In this document: piece by piece, positions 1 to 8,607 of the stretch
Layout of the letters: each line of letters starts with the position of its first letter
How positions within the stretch are numbered: the first letter of the stretch is position 1
Assembly (NCBI GenBank): GCA_002708825.1
Contig: PAPF01000029.1
Span: forward strand, 1-64,000
From: Phyllobacteriaceae bacterium
GTDB taxonomy: Bacteria; Pseudomonadota; Alphaproteobacteria; Rhizobiales; Rhizobiaceae
Direction of reading: 5' to 3'
DNA length: 64,000 nt
Translations under genes and position numbers: made by a program
Notes under the pieces: generated by a model
The model's database searches: none
What the model saw: the letters and a program-made list of their open reading frames with translations, nothing else
Told to the model about the DNA's origin: nothing

Positions 1-314
1 ATGGGGCGAGGCAATCAAAGACAAAAAAAGCCCGACGTTGGGACAACGCCGGACGAAGTAGGGAACGCAGCACCGAAAGGTACGGGGGAGTTGTGCTGCG
101 GAGAAACGGTAGGACAACCGCCCGCTTTTGTCGACCCGCCTGCCAGGCGATCGAGAAGGCCATGCAGGCGAGTGGCTGCTAGTAGAGTTTTGAAGCCCGT
201 TTGAAAGACGATCGAAACACCGTTGGTTCGCCGCTACAGAGGCAATCGGTGTTTAAGATCCTCTGTCAAAAATTTAAGAAACCGGCGTCACGCTACATTC
301 TGTTCGGGTAATAT
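1..314. other. Left-edge region without a recognisable gene
   Basis: A short open frame covers bases 1-204 on the plus strand, but its composition looks random, it has no visible ribosome binding site inside the window and it matches no family I know. An imperfect inverted repeat lies at 215-254 (arms AAACACCGTTG and CAATCGGTGTTT, one bulge). It sits about 60 bases beyond the 3' end of the tRNA gene and could be its transcription end, although no clear T-tract follows. The 3' side of a tRNA gene is also a common integration site, but no integrase or direct repeat is visible here. Confidence 0.35.
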
Positions 315-391
315 TGGTGGGCCCGGAGGGACTCGAACCCCCAACCAAGCGGTTATGAGCCGCCGGCTCTGACCAATTGAGCTACAGGCCC
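315..391 (-). tRNA. tRNA-Ile2 (anticodon CAU)
   Basis: On the minus strand a 77-nt cloverleaf folds with a 7-bp acceptor stem (GGGCCTG with CGGGCCC), D-arm GCTC/GAGC, anticodon loop CTCATAA with anticodon CAT, T-arm with TTCGAGT, and an encoded CCA end. The first base pair is G-C, which excludes the initiator tRNA (normally an unpaired first position). The GGGCCTGTAGCTCA start is what I recall for alphaproteobacterial tRNA-Ile2, whose C34 is changed to lysidine by TilS so that it reads AUA, rather than for elongator tRNA-Met. The isotype is therefore an inference; the tRNA itself is clear. Confidence 0.92.
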
Positions 392-501
392 GCCGGCCCG
401 GTGATTAGTGTCTTTTTGCGCCCCGCACAAGCCGCTTGCGCCGCATTCGCGCTGCAATTGAATGGTGCAACCATGCCGAAGCATGTTGTCAGGAGATTCC
501 G

Positions 502-1233
502 ATGCCCAGAACCGCGCCCCGCCACCTTTCCCGTGCCCTCGCCGCCGGCCTGCTTGTCGCCCTGCCGGTGCAGGCCGGCGCGCAGGAGCCTGCCCCGCGC
601 ATTGCCGTCACCGGCCAGGGCGAAGTCGCCCTTGCACCGGACATGGCGACGGTCTCGCTCACCGTCCTGCGCGAGGCGGCAACGGCGCGCGACGCCCTCG
701 ACGACAACAACAAGGCCATGGCCGCGGTCATCGAGGCCATGCGCAAGGAGGGGATCGAGGACCGCGACCTGCAGACCTCGGGCTTTTCCATCCAGCCGCG
801 CTATGTGCATCCGCGCCAGTCCGGCGGCAGCGACGAAGGCCCGCGCATCACCGGTTACGAGGTCGCCAATACGCTGACGGTGCGCATCCGCGACATGGCC
901 CGGCTCGGGGCCATCCTCGACATGTCGGTTTCCCTCGGCGTGAACCAGGGCGGCTCGGTGAGCTTCTCCAACGCCAATCCGGATGCCGCCCTTGCGCAGG
1001 CGCGGACCAGGGCCGTTGCGGATGCGATCGAAAAGGCCAGGACCCTTGCCGAGGCAGCGGGCGTTGGCGTCGGCCCGATCCTGGAAATGTCGGAAGTGAC
1101 GAACCGGCCCTATCCGCGCCCGATGATGGCGCCCATGGCCATGCGCGCCGAAGCCGACGGCGCCGTGCCGGTTGCCGGCGGAGAAAACACCTACAGCGTG
1201 GATGTGAACGTCACCTTTGCGATCCGCCAATAG
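502..1233 (+). CDS. SIMPL domain (DUF541) periplasmic protein
   Basis: The 243-residue product begins with a cleavable signal peptide (LSRALAAGLLVALPVQAGAQ) and continues with a SIMPL/DUF541 domain: ISVTGQGE-type start (IAVTGQGEVALAPDMATVSL), a central long helix region and the YSVDVNVTF ending. SIMPL proteins are export-linked proteins of poorly defined role, related to stress resistance in a few bacteria. The start at 502 is chosen because AGGAGA lies at 491-496 and the signal peptide begins there; an in-frame upstream start at 436 would add 22 residues that do not look like a leader. It stands alone between the tRNA and a convergent small gene. Confidence 0.88.
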   Translation: MPRTAPRHLSRALAAGLLVALPVQAGAQEPAPRIAVTGQGEVALAPDMATVSLTVLREAATARDALDDNNKAMAAVIEAMRKEGIEDRDLQTSGFSIQPRYVHPRQSGGSDEGPRITGYEVANTLTVRIRDMARLGAILDMSVSLGVNQGGSVSFSNANPDAALAQARTRAVADAIEKARTLAEAAGVGVGPILEMSEVTNRPYPRPMMAPMAMRAEADGAVPVAGGENTYSVDVNVTFAIRQ

Positions 1234-1295
1234 GTCCACGAAAACGGAAAACGCCGGGGCAAGGCCCCGGCGTCATCCGGCGTGGAGTGTTGCGA

Positions 1296-1670
1296 TCAGC
1301 GGATGCGCGGGCAGTGGCGCTGATTGGCGAAAAGCAGCGTGCGGTGATGGCCCCAGATACGGCCCGACACGGCAACCACGCGGTGATTGGTGAAGCGGAC
1401 ATGGGCGCGATGCATGCCGATCCGGCGGGCCTTGCGCACCGCGCGATGCGGGCTGCAGTAACCGCGGCGCCATCCCTTGTTCCAGCCGCCGTGATGGCGT
1501 CCATGCCGGTAATGGCGGTCATGGCCGAACCGGACTTCCACATGGCCGTGCTTGCCGGCGATCGAAAGCGAACCGGCCTCGGCCGGGGTGGCGGTGACGG
1601 CGGAGGCGCCGGCAATCGCGCCGAGGCCGAGCATGGTCGAAAGGGCGATGGTGCGGATGGTCTTGAACAT
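1296..1670 (-). CDS. Small secreted His/Arg-rich protein
   Basis: A 124-residue protein with a clear signal peptide (MFKTIRTIALSTMLGLGAIA, cleavage near ATPAEA) and a mature part very rich in histidine, arginine, glycine and tryptophan (HDRHYRHGRHHGGW). GGAGA stands just before the ATG at 1670, so the longer frame from 1790 is rejected. The C-terminal part has two cysteines and an RIGMHRAHVRFTNHR-like stretch. The histidine clusters would suit metal or polyanion binding in the periplasm, but that is inference. Similar short basic secreted proteins are common in rhizobia and have no assigned function. Confidence 0.72.
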   Translation of the reverse strand: MFKTIRTIALSTMLGLGAIAGASAVTATPAEAGSLSIAGKHGHVEVRFGHDRHYRHGRHHGGWNKGWRRGYCSPHRAVRKARRIGMHRAHVRFTNHRVVAVSGRIWGHHRTLLFANQRHCPRIR

Positions 1671-1831
1671 GGGGTTTCTCCGGGGTTTGTCTGGGCTTCT
1701 TCTGGCTTCCTGCCCGCTTGTCGTCCGGGCATGGTTGAAGACTAGAAGAACCGGCCTGAACCCGTTCCGAACCCGCCATTCATGTTTCATTCATCTGCCG
1801 CCGCGGCGTGCGGCATGGCACACGGCGCCGG

Positions 1832-2422
1832 TCAGCGGAGGAATTTTCGCCAATATTCCATTGGCTTGGCGGTTTCGACCGTCTGCCCGGCATCGAGCCA
1901 GGAAAACTCGGTGACAAGACCCTCGATGCGCTGATAGCCGCGATTGCGCCAGAAATCGTCGAGCGGCCGGTAGTCCGCCGGCCGCATGGGATGATCGGCT
2001 GGCCGAACGACGGCGGAGAAGACGCAGGCATCGAACCCCTTTTCCTGCGCGGCCTGCTCCCGCTCGTCAAAGAACCGCACGCCGACGCCTCGGCCGCGAA
2101 AGGCGGGCAGCAGGACAGACTCGCCGAAATAGAAATATTGCTCCGGCGCCAGCCCCGCCTTTGCGAACGGTTCGCTGAATTCGCTGAAATGGTCGGCCAG
2201 CGGCGATCCGGTCGCCGCCCCGACAAGCTGCCGGCCTTCATAGGCGCCCACGACGACGGCCCCGGGCGATTCCATGTAGGTCTTCAGGTAGCGCCGTTCA
2301 TAGGCGAAATCGCCGTCGTACAGATAGGGAAACGCGCGGAAGACGACGATGCGCAACCGCGCCAGCTCGTCGATCGAGCGTTCGACTTCGTCCGCCGTCA
2401 GGCGCCGCACCTCAACGGTCAT
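1832..2422 (-). CDS. GNAT family N-acetyltransferase
   Basis: A 196-residue acyl-CoA-dependent acetyltransferase of the GNAT fold. The acetyl-CoA pyrophosphate loop is readable as LLPAFRGRGVGVRFFDERE, preceded by the beta-strand YFYFGESVL. Substrate is unknown. The ATG at 2422 is preferred over a TTG at 2437; it overlaps the stop of the upstream gene by 11 bases, so the two are probably translationally coupled. The two-gene operon pairs this enzyme with a SnoaL-like protein, which does not reveal the substrate. Confidence 0.85.
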   Translation of the reverse strand: MTVEVRRLTADEVERSIDELARLRIVVFRAFPYLYDGDFAYERRYLKTYMESPGAVVVGAYEGRQLVGAATGSPLADHFSEFSEPFAKAGLAPEQYFYFGESVLLPAFRGRGVGVRFFDEREQAAQEKGFDACVFSAVVRPADHPMRPADYRPLDDFWRNRGYQRIEGLVTEFSWLDAGQTVETAKPMEYWRKFLR

Positions 2423-2828
2423 CGGAAACCTGGGCAATCCAGTCGGAGAGATTGTAATAGGTCGTCACCCGGCTGATGAGCCCGTCATCGATGTCGAACA
2501 GGATGGCCGCGGGCAGGGAATAGGTCTGGCCGCTGGCAGGCGGCAGCCCTTCCGCCGTGGCAAGATAGGTGCCGCGCACGGTGAATTCCGCAGCCGCGCG
2601 GCTGCCGCTCTCATTCACCATGATCTCGATGTCGCCGAGCGTCTCGTCGTAATGCTTGCCCATCATGGCATTGAACCAGCGGAACTTGTCCTTGCCGATC
2701 TCGCGGCCGCCCTGGTTGATGTCATGCACCACGTCCTCGGCGAGCACGGCAAGCATGGCGTCATGGTCGGAAGCGTTGAAGGCGTCCAGGTAGCGCCGGA
2801 CGAGCGCGCGGGTTTCATCGGGGTTCAT
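2412..2828 (-). CDS. SnoaL-like / nuclear transport factor 2 family protein
   Basis: A 138-residue protein of the NTF2/SnoaL (ketosteroid-isomerase-like) fold: the helix RRYLDAFNASDHDAMLAVLA, a beta-strand with HDINQGGREIGKD, and FRWFNAMMGKHYDETLGDI followed by the cone-forming strands. Members are small polyketide cyclases, isomerases or simple binding proteins, so the activity cannot be stated. The ATG at 2828 follows AGAGGA and is preferred to a start at 2861. It is the first gene of a coupled pair with the GNAT gene. Confidence 0.82.
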   Translation of the reverse strand: MNPDETRALVRRYLDAFNASDHDAMLAVLAEDVVHDINQGGREIGKDKFRWFNAMMGKHYDETLGDIEIMVNESGSRAAAEFTVRGTYLATAEGLPPASGQTYSLPAAILFDIDDGLISRVTTYYNLSDWIAQVSDDR

Positions 2829-2902
2829 CTCGGTCCTCTCGCAATTGTTGGCGATGGACAATGCCGAAGGTGGCCGCCGGGTTCAACCCGCCTGCGGCCG
2901 CC

Positions 2903-3352
2903 TCAGGGCTCGTCATCCAGCATGTGCGGGAGATAGTCCTCTGGCGTGGCGAGGTCCTGCTCGAAGGCGCTGACCCGCCCCCGGACCGAAACGCCAGCCT
3001 GGTGAACGGTTTCACGCGAGCCGGAGACCAGCGGATGCCACCACCGCAAGTCCTCTCCTTCCGCGACAAGCCGGTAGGCGCAGGTGGATGGCAGCCAGGC
3101 GATGGTGCGCACGTTTTCCGGCGAAAGCTGCACGCAGTCTGCCACGAGCGCCGCGCGGTTCGCATAGTCGGTGCAGCGGCAGGAGCCTGGATCGAACAGC
3201 CGGCAACCGACCGACGTCCAGTAGATTTCGCCGGTGTCCTCGTCCTCCAGCTTCGCCAGGCAGCATTTGCCGCAGCCGTCGCACAGGCTCTCCCACTGGC
3301 CCCGGCTCATCGCCTCCAGCGGTATCGTCTTCCAGAAAGGTTCGTCGCTCAT
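2903..3352 (-). CDS. YcgN/UPF0260 family cysteine-cluster protein
   Basis: A 149-residue protein with the family hallmark cysteine cluster near the N-terminus ([18 protein letters not shown]) followed by conserved CRLFD and C-x-C-x-D-Y segments, typical of the YcgN (UPF0260, YkgJ-related) proteins, thought to bind zinc or an iron-sulfur cluster. Length matches the family. The start at 3352 (MSDEPFWK) is where conservation begins; the longer frame to 3511 has no support. Biochemical function is not known for the family. Confidence 0.87.
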   Translation of the reverse strand: MSDEPFWKTIPLEAMSRGQWESLCDGCGKCCLAKLEDEDTGEIYWTSVGCRLFDPGSCRCTDYANRAALVADCVQLSPENVRTIAWLPSTCAYRLVAEGEDLRWWHPLVSGSRETVHQAGVSVRGRVSAFEQDLATPEDYLPHMLDDEP

Positions 3353-3510
3353 GGCGCCTGTGTGGGCAGCCGGACCGGCCACGTCAAGATGTCCGGCCGC
3401 CGCGGGCTGAACTTTCGTCGCCTTGCCGCGGCACCTGACTCTGATCAAGGTTGCGCCGGTGTCAGCGTGCAAGTGTGCCGGCGAAACGGACCGGCCGGGA
3501 GGGCGAGGCA

Positions 3511-5640
3511 ATGAAACACGTCACGGGGGCGACGCCCCTGTCCATGCTCAATGCGGTGTCGCTGGACACCGAGACCACCGGGCTGGACCCGAAGAAGGCG
3601 CGCATTGTCCAGATCGGCGCGGTTCGTATCGACAATGGCAGGGTCAGGCCGGCCGACGCGTTCGAGAAACTCGTCGATCCCGGTGAACCGATACCGGCCC
3701 AGTCGAGCGCCATTCACGGCATCACCAACGCCATGGTGCGGCTGGCGCGTCCCTTTCCGGAAGTCTGGCGCGCCATGCAGGAGTTCACCGGCACCCGGCT
3801 GGTCGTCGGCTATGCGATCGGCTTCGACGTTGCTGTCCTCGAACGCGAATGCGTGCGCGCGGGCATGCGCTGGACCCGGCCGCGCACATTGTGCGTGCGC
3901 CTCCTGGCGCAACTGGCCAATCCCAACCTGCCGGAATACTCCCTTGACGTGATCGCCTCCTGGCTGGATGTCGTCATTGTAGGCCGGCATTCTGCCCTGG
4001 GCGATGCGGTGGCCACGGCCGAGATCTTCACCGCCCTGGTCCCGAAACTGGAAGCGGTCGGCATACGCACGCTGGGCGAGGCCGAACGCGCCACGCTGCG
4101 CATGTCGGGACAGGGCACCGACAGCGAGGCCGCCCGCAAGGCCGGCTGGGCGGCACCGGTCATCGACGGGGGCGAAACGCAGCTTCAGCGCACCTTCAGC
4201 CAGTTCGACCCCTATGCATACCAGCATCGCGTCGGCGACATGATGAGCAAGCCGCCCGTCGTCGTGGACCGGGCGATGAGCCTGCGCGACCTGGTGAACC
4301 TGATGACCGACCGCCGCATCTCGTCGGTCTTCGTGCATCCGCAGGCCGCGCAAGGGCGCCCCGTGCCGGAATATGGCATCGTCACGGAGCGCGACGTGAT
4401 GCGCGAGATCGCAAACCGCGGCGTGGACGCCTTTGAACGCACGGCCGGCGACCTCGTCAAGGGGCCGCTGGCCTCCATCCGCGAGGCTGCCTTCGCATAC
4501 CGCGCGATGAGCCGCATGGACCGGCTGCGCTTCCGCCATCTCGCCGTGCGCGACAATGCCGGCCGGTTGACCGGCATTGTCTCGGCCCGCGACCTGCTCA
4601 AGCTGCGCGCCGGCGCGGCCATCAAGCTGGATGACGCCATTGAAACCGCCGGATCGTCCGCGGAAATGGCCGCGGCCTGGGCCACCCTCCCCTCCGTTGT
4701 ATCGCTGCTGATCCGCGAAGGCCTCGACGCCCGCCTCGTCGCCGAGATCACCAGCGAGGAACTGCGCTCGCTGACGAGACGCGCAGCGCAACTGGCCGAA
4801 AGGGAGATGGAGGAGGAAGGCAAGGGCGGACCGCCCTGTCCCTATGCGGTTCTCGTCCTGGGTTCGGGCGGGCGCGGCGAAAGCCTGCTGGCGGCTGACC
4901 AGGACAATGCGATCGTCTTCGCCGCCGGCGAACCCGACGGGCCGGAGGACCGCTGGTTCGCCGCGATGGCCGAGAAGATGACGATGACCCTGCACGCGGC
5001 CGGCGTGCCCCTGTGCAAGGGCAATGTCATGGCCACCAATCCGGAATTCCGCGGTTCGCTGGAGACCTGGAAGAAACGGGTCGACGGCTGGACCGGGCGC
5101 ACGACACCCGAGGACCTCCTCAACGTCGACATCTTCTTCGATCTTCTGCCGGTTCACGGCGATCTTGCGCTTGGGCACGACCTCTTCGACTATGCTTGGG
5201 GCAAGGGCGGCCCGAAAGCGGTGCTGCCGCGCCACATGGCCGCCAACATCCCTGAGCCTCCAAGCCCGTTCACCCTGTTCGGCGGTTTCCGCACCGAGAA
5301 CGGCCGTCTCGATCTCAAGGCCTATGGCCTGTTCGCCGTCGTTGCCGCTGCCCGGGTGATGGCGCTTGCCCATGACATACCCGTTCACAGCACACGGGAG
5401 CGCATTGAGGGTCTCATCGAGAGGGAAATCGGCAATGCAGGTGACCTGAAATCGGTCCTGTCCGCCCACAGCATCCTGCTCAGCCTCATGCTGCAGCAGC
5501 AGAGCCGCGATCTCGATGCCGGCCTGAAGCCCTCCAACGCCGTATCGGTCGACATGCTCGACAAGAACCAGAAGGAAGCGCTCAAGACGGCGCTGAAGCA
5601 GATCGGTTCGGTTCCGGCGATGGCCCGTGGCGTCATGTAG
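3511..5640 (+). CDS. Fusion: DEDDh 3'-5' exonuclease, CBS pair and DUF294 nucleotidyltransferase
   Basis: A 709-residue protein with three parts. Residues about 15-175 form a DnaQ-like exonuclease with all DEDDh residues visible: D19 and E21 in [10 protein letters not shown], the aspartate in [12 protein letters not shown] and the H-x4-D of RHSALGD. Residues about 240-375 hold two CBS repeats (each ends in a TERDVMRE or SARDLLKL motif), which bind adenosine nucleotides. Residues about 445-709 are a DUF294/GlnD-type nucleotidyltransferase ([17 protein letters not shown]) with its C-terminal helical domain. In many proteobacteria the exonuclease and the CBS-DUF294 protein are encoded as separate neighbours; here they are one chain. 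The ATG at 3511 follows GGAGGG. Confidence 0.88.
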   Translation: MKHVTGATPLSMLNAVSLDTETTGLDPKKARIVQIGAVRIDNGRVRPADAFEKLVDPGEPIPAQSSAIHGITNAMVRLARPFPEVWRAMQEFTGTRLVVGYAIGFDVAVLERECVRAGMRWTRPRTLCVRLLAQLANPNLPEYSLDVIASWLDVVIVGRHSALGDAVATAEIFTALVPKLEAVGIRTLGEAERATLRMSGQGTDSEAARKAGWAAPVIDGGETQLQRTFSQFDPYAYQHRVGDMMSKPPVVVDRAMSLRDLVNLMTDRRISSVFVHPQAAQGRPVPEYGIVTERDVMREIANRGVDAFERTAGDLVKGPLASIREAAFAYRAMSRMDRLRFRHLAVRDNAGRLTGIVSARDLLKLRAGAAIKLDDAIETAGSSAEMAAAWATLPSVVSLLIREGLDARLVAEITSEELRSLTRRAAQLAEREMEEEGKGGPPCPYAVLVLGSGGRGESLLAADQDNAIVFAAGEPDGPEDRWFAAMAEKMTMTLHAAGVPLCKGNVMATNPEFRGSLETWKKRVDGWTGRTTPEDLLNVDIFFDLLPVHGDLALGHDLFDYAWGKGGPKAVLPRHMAANIPEPPSPFTLFGGFRTENGRLDLKAYGLFAVVAAARVMALAHDIPVHSTRERIEGLIEREIGNAGDLKSVLSAHSILLSLMLQQQSRDLDAGLKPSNAVSVDMLDKNQKEALKTALKQIGSVPAMARGVM

Positions 5641-5753
5641 TGGAAATACGCGGGCCGCGCCCCATTGCGGCCATGCTCCCGCCCTCGGCGGAACAGAAAG
5701 CTGTGCAAGGGAATTCTATGTGCGAAGGGACCGAACCTCCGAAAGGAAATCGC

Positions 5754-7517
5754 ATGAGACGTCTGATACTGCTGGCCACGGCCAGTTCACTGGCTTTTAC
5801 CGCCCCTGTTTACGCGGATTCACTTGTTCCCGCCGCTCCGGCAAAGACGGGCGCGGGCATTCTCCTGGCCCAGTCCAGCGCAGCTGAAGCCGAGGAAGAG
5901 TTCCGCCGGCGGGTGACAGAGCCGCTGGCCCGCCAGCGTGCCGAACAGCTGGAACAGCAGCGTCAGCGCGCCGAGGAACAGCGTCAGCGCGCCGAGGAAC
6001 AGCAGCGCCAACGCGCCGAGGAACGTCAGCGTCAGCGGGCCGAGGAGCAGCAGCGCCAGCGGGCCGAGGAACAGCAGCGTCAGCGCGCCGAGGAACGTCA
6101 GCGTCAGCGCGCGGAGGAACAGCAGCGTCAGCGCGCCGAGGAACGCCAGCGCCAACGCGCCGAGGAGCAGCAGCGTCAACGGGCCGAAGAGCGTCAGCGT
6201 GAGCGCGCCGAGGAACGTCAGCGTGAGCGCGCCGAGGAACGCCAGCGTGAGCGCGCCGAGGAACGCCAGCGTGAGCGCGCCGAGGAACGTCAACGTGAAC
6301 GGGCCGAGGAGCGCCAGCGTGAGCGCGCCGAGGAACGTCAGCGTGCTGAGGAGCTTGAACGCCGCCGGGCGGAAGAGCGTCAGCGCGAGCGCGCCGAGGA
6401 ACGCCGCCAGGCCGAGGAACGTCAACGGGCCGAGCAGGAACGCCGGGACAGGGAGCGCGAACGCGCCGACCAGAGGCGCCAGGACGAGCAACGGGCCGAA
6501 GATCGTCGCGACCGGCGTGATCGCCGCGAGGAACGGGTCCGTGTGGAAGACCCCATCGCTCCAATCGGCCGTGAACGCGGTGAGCGTATCCGCGACGACC
6601 GGGACGTGGCGACGCGTCCGCGCTGGCGTGACCGCCGGGACGCCCGCGAAGTCCGGGAATTCGACGACCGGGTCATCTTCCGCCTCGGCGACGGGAGTCT
6701 TGTGGTCGAACGCCGGGATGGACGCGACGAGCGCCTGCGCCGGCGCTCCGGTGACGTCATGGTGGAACGCCTGGGCGGTGGCCGCGTCCGCGAGACCGTG
6801 CAGCGCGCCAATGCCACGATCGTGACGATCTATGGCCCCAACGGCGAGATCCTGCGCCGGTCGCGCATTACACCGGACGGCCGCGAGCAGGTACTTTTCT
6901 ATGTCCCGCGGGACCGTTGGGACGACATGCCCATCGGACGCGAACGCTGGGACCGCGATTACGGTCTTCCGCCGCTGCGTGTCACAGTGCCGCGCGACCG
7001 CTACATCTGGGAACCGTATGATGCGACTTCCGACGATTACTACGACTTCCTGGAACAGCCCCCGGTCGAGCGGGCCGAACGGCTCTATTCGGTCGATGAG
7101 GTCCGCTATTCGGAGCGGCTGCGCGACAAGCTTCCCCGTATCGATCTCGAAACGGTGAACTTCGCCTTCGGCTCTGCGGAAATCCGCGAGGAGGATATCG
7201 GCAAGCTCCAGGATCTCGCCGATGCCATCAACCGGATCATCGAGCGCAGCCCGACAGAGACCTTCCTGATCGAAGGACACACGGATGCCGTCGGCTCTGA
7301 AACCGCCAATCTGGCATTGTCCGACCGCCGCGCGGAGAATGTCGCGATCGCCTTGACCGATGTCTTCGCCGTTCCACCGGAAAACCTCGTAACGCAGGGG
7401 TACGGCGAAAGCGACCTGAAGGTGGAGACCGAGGAGCGTTCAGCCGCCAACAGGCGCGTGACCGTGCGGCGCATTACGCCGCTGGTCTCTCCGGAGACCG
7501 CCGCCGTCGCGCAATAG
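5754..7517 (+). CDS. OmpA family protein with long RAEE(Q/R)QR octad repeat
   Basis: A 587-residue envelope protein. It starts with a signal peptide (MRRLILLATASSLAFTAPVYA), followed by about 160 residues of nearly perfect octads of the form RAEERQRE or RAEEQQRQ (roughly 18 copies, bases about 5935-6440), a basic/acidic linker and a C-terminal OmpA domain (NFAFGSAEI, LIEGHTDAVGS, LALSDRRAENV, GYGESD) that binds peptidoglycan. The octad should form a long charged single helix spanning the periplasm. AAAGGA at 5742-5747 supports the start at 5754. The 24-bp tandem repeat makes this locus prone to length change. Confidence 0.87.
   Translation: MRRLILLATASSLAFTAPVYADSLVPAAPAKTGAGILLAQSSAAEAEEEFRRRVTEPLARQRAEQLEQQRQRAEEQRQRAEEQQRQRAEERQRQRAEEQQRQRAEEQQRQRAEERQRQRAEEQQRQRAEERQRQRAEEQQRQRAEERQRERAEERQRERAEERQRERAEERQRERAEERQRERAEERQRERAEERQRAEELERRRAEERQRERAEERRQAEERQRAEQERRDRERERADQRRQDEQRAEDRRDRRDRREERVRVEDPIAPIGRERGERIRDDRDVATRPRWRDRRDAREVREFDDRVIFRLGDGSLVVERRDGRDERLRRRSGDVMVERLGGGRVRETVQRANATIVTIYGPNGEILRRSRITPDGREQVLFYVPRDRWDDMPIGRERWDRDYGLPPLRVTVPRDRYIWEPYDATSDDYYDFLEQPPVERAERLYSVDEVRYSERLRDKLPRIDLETVNFAFGSAEIREEDIGKLQDLADAINRIIERSPTETFLIEGHTDAVGSETANLALSDRRAENVAIALTDVFAVPPENLVTQGYGESDLKVETEERSAANRRVTVRRITPLVSPETAAVAQ
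5935..6440 (+). repeat. 24-bp in-frame tandem repeats in the OmpA-like gene
   Basis: About 18 degenerate copies of a 24-bp unit encoding RAEERQRE/RAEEQQRQ. Unit-to-unit differences are mostly third positions plus an alternation of glutamine, arginine and glutamate at two fixed places. The 5' half favours the Q-rich unit and the 3' half (from about 6195) favours the E-rich unit, as if two separate expansions occurred. Confidence 0.85.
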
Positions 7518-7523
7518 GACACA

Positions 7524-7558
7524 TGGAGGCAGGCAGCCGGTAACCTTGCCTGCCTCCA
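7524..7558 (+). terminator. Strong hairpin after the OmpA-like gene
   Basis: A perfect 12-bp stem (TGGAGGCAGGCA / TGCCTGCCTCCA) starts six bases past the stop codon. No run of T follows it, so it may act as a mRNA 3' stabiliser or a weak terminator. Confidence 0.55.
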
Positions 7559-7716
7559 TATTGCCCCGAAATGGTCCCATCCCGCACATCGCATTTCCGT
7601 TTTTCATCCTTACCTTGGGATTATCCCTGCCTCATCCCGTTGGGCATGCGTCGTCCCTTGCCTGACTTGCGGGATTTGAGCCCGGCCGGAGCCCCCTCCC
7701 CGGCCGGGCTTTTTGA
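7559..7716 (+). other. Intergenic stretch ending in a second terminator
   Basis: Between the hairpin at 7524-7558 and the next gene there is no coding potential, yet the stretch ends in a textbook intrinsic terminator (stem AGCCCGGCCGG / CCGGCCGGGCT at 7679-7710, then TTTTT). A terminator with no gene directly before it suggests either a second stop for OmpA read-through or a short RNA starting around 7560-7600. No convincing promoter was found, so the RNA is only a possibility. Confidence 0.35.
7679..7714 (+). terminator. Intrinsic terminator
   Basis: An 11-bp perfect G+C-rich stem AGCCCGGCCGG/CCGGCCGGGCT with a 10-base loop is followed directly by a T-tract on the plus strand. Confidence 0.85.
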
Positions 7717-7869
7717 TGCGCCGGAACGGCATGCGGCCGCTGTTTCATCCTTTCACGACTTGTGATCGGCTGGCGGGAACGGAACCCCGGAAAAAACGTT
7801 TTTTTATCCGAGCCTTGCCACTCAGGCAGCGCCAGGATTGACGATTATTTTTCTGCAAGGAGACCAGTC

Positions 7870-8232
7870 ATGGACGACAACCTGCCCCCCCGCCGCGACT
7901 ATCGTGAAACGCGTGTCGAAACCTCCTCCGGCGGCGCCGGATGGCTGATCGCCGGCGTGGCCATCGCGGCCATGATCGCGGTTGGCGCCTGGATCTTTTC
8001 CGGCACCGATGCCGGCGACACGGTAGCCACCGACGGCACACCAGCCGTGACCGAGCCGGCTCCCACCGACGACACGGCGACAAGCTCCGTGACCATCGAG
8101 GAAAACGCACCGGTCACCGACCAGGCCCCGGTCACGAATGAGCCGGCCCCCGCCGAGGAAACGCAGGCTGCGCCGCCGGCCGGCGAGCAGGCGCCGGCTG
8201 ATGCGTCGGACACGGTGCCGCAGGCCCAGTAA
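7870..8232 (+). CDS. Single-pass membrane protein with acidic Pro/Ala-rich tail
   Basis: A 120-residue protein with one transmembrane helix near the N-terminus (WLIAGVAIAAMIAVGAWIF) after a short polar head, then a low-complexity acidic tail rich in A, P, T, E and D. It matches no domain I recognise. AAGGAGA stands before the ATG at 7870; the upstream in-frame start at 7762 has none. The topology suggests an inner-membrane anchor with a disordered periplasmic tail. Confidence 0.68.
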   Translation: MDDNLPPRRDYRETRVETSSGGAGWLIAGVAIAAMIAVGAWIFSGTDAGDTVATDGTPAVTEPAPTDDTATSSVTIEENAPVTDQAPVTNEPAPAEETQAAPPAGEQAPADASDTVPQAQ

Positions 8233-8258
8233 GCCGAACGGCCGGACAGGCAGACACG

Positions 8259-8286
8259 GGCGCCGCCTTCACGGGCGGCGCCTTTT
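8259..8286 (+). terminator. Intrinsic terminator
   Basis: Perfect 9-bp stem GGCGCCGCC/GGCGGCGCC followed by TTTTC, 27 bases after the stop of the membrane protein gene. Confidence 0.88.
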
Positions 8287-8308
8287 CTTTGCCTGTGCGC
8301 CGGATGAA

Positions 8309-8557
8309 CTAGTCGTTCACGTCGTTCGCGTCATCGCCGTCCGGGATGACGGCGCGTCCTGCTGCCGCGATACCACGGCCGGTCAGCCTTGCCGCGCCGG
8401 TGGTCGTCCTGACGGTCGTCTTCACCGCCGCCTTGGTCACGGCATAGGTCGCGCCAACGCCGACGACAGCGGCCGTGCCGCAGCCTGCAAGCCCTGTGCA
8501 GACGATCGCGATGCCCGCCAGCCGGAAGGCGGATGTGTGCAGGGAAACGTTTTTCAT
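8309..8557 (-). CDS. Small lipoprotein
   Basis: An 82-residue protein whose N-terminus is a lipoprotein signal: the hydrophobic stretch LAGIAIVCTGLAGC ends in the lipobox LAGC. The mature part is small-residue and threonine-rich (GVGATYAVTKAAVKTTVRTT) and ends acidic. The start at 8557 (MKNVSLHTSAF) is chosen because it gives a normal signal length. Related short lipoproteins are annotated only as hypothetical. Confidence 0.7.
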   Translation of the reverse strand: MKNVSLHTSAFRLAGIAIVCTGLAGCGTAAVVGVGATYAVTKAAVKTTVRTTTGAARLTGRGIAAAGRAVIPDGDDANDVND

Positions 8558-8607
8558 GGACCGACAATGCCGCAAGCGGATGAAGCGCCCGTTAATACGA
8601 CAGCCCA

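Noticed and set aside
1-204. Open frame at the left edge as a small gene
   Set aside because: No homology, no start context and random composition; left as an unassigned region.
315-391. Initiator or elongator tRNA-Met for the CAT anticodon
   Set aside because: The G1-C72 pair rules out the initiator, and the acceptor and D-arm sequence fit alphaproteobacterial tRNA-Ile2 better than elongator Met.
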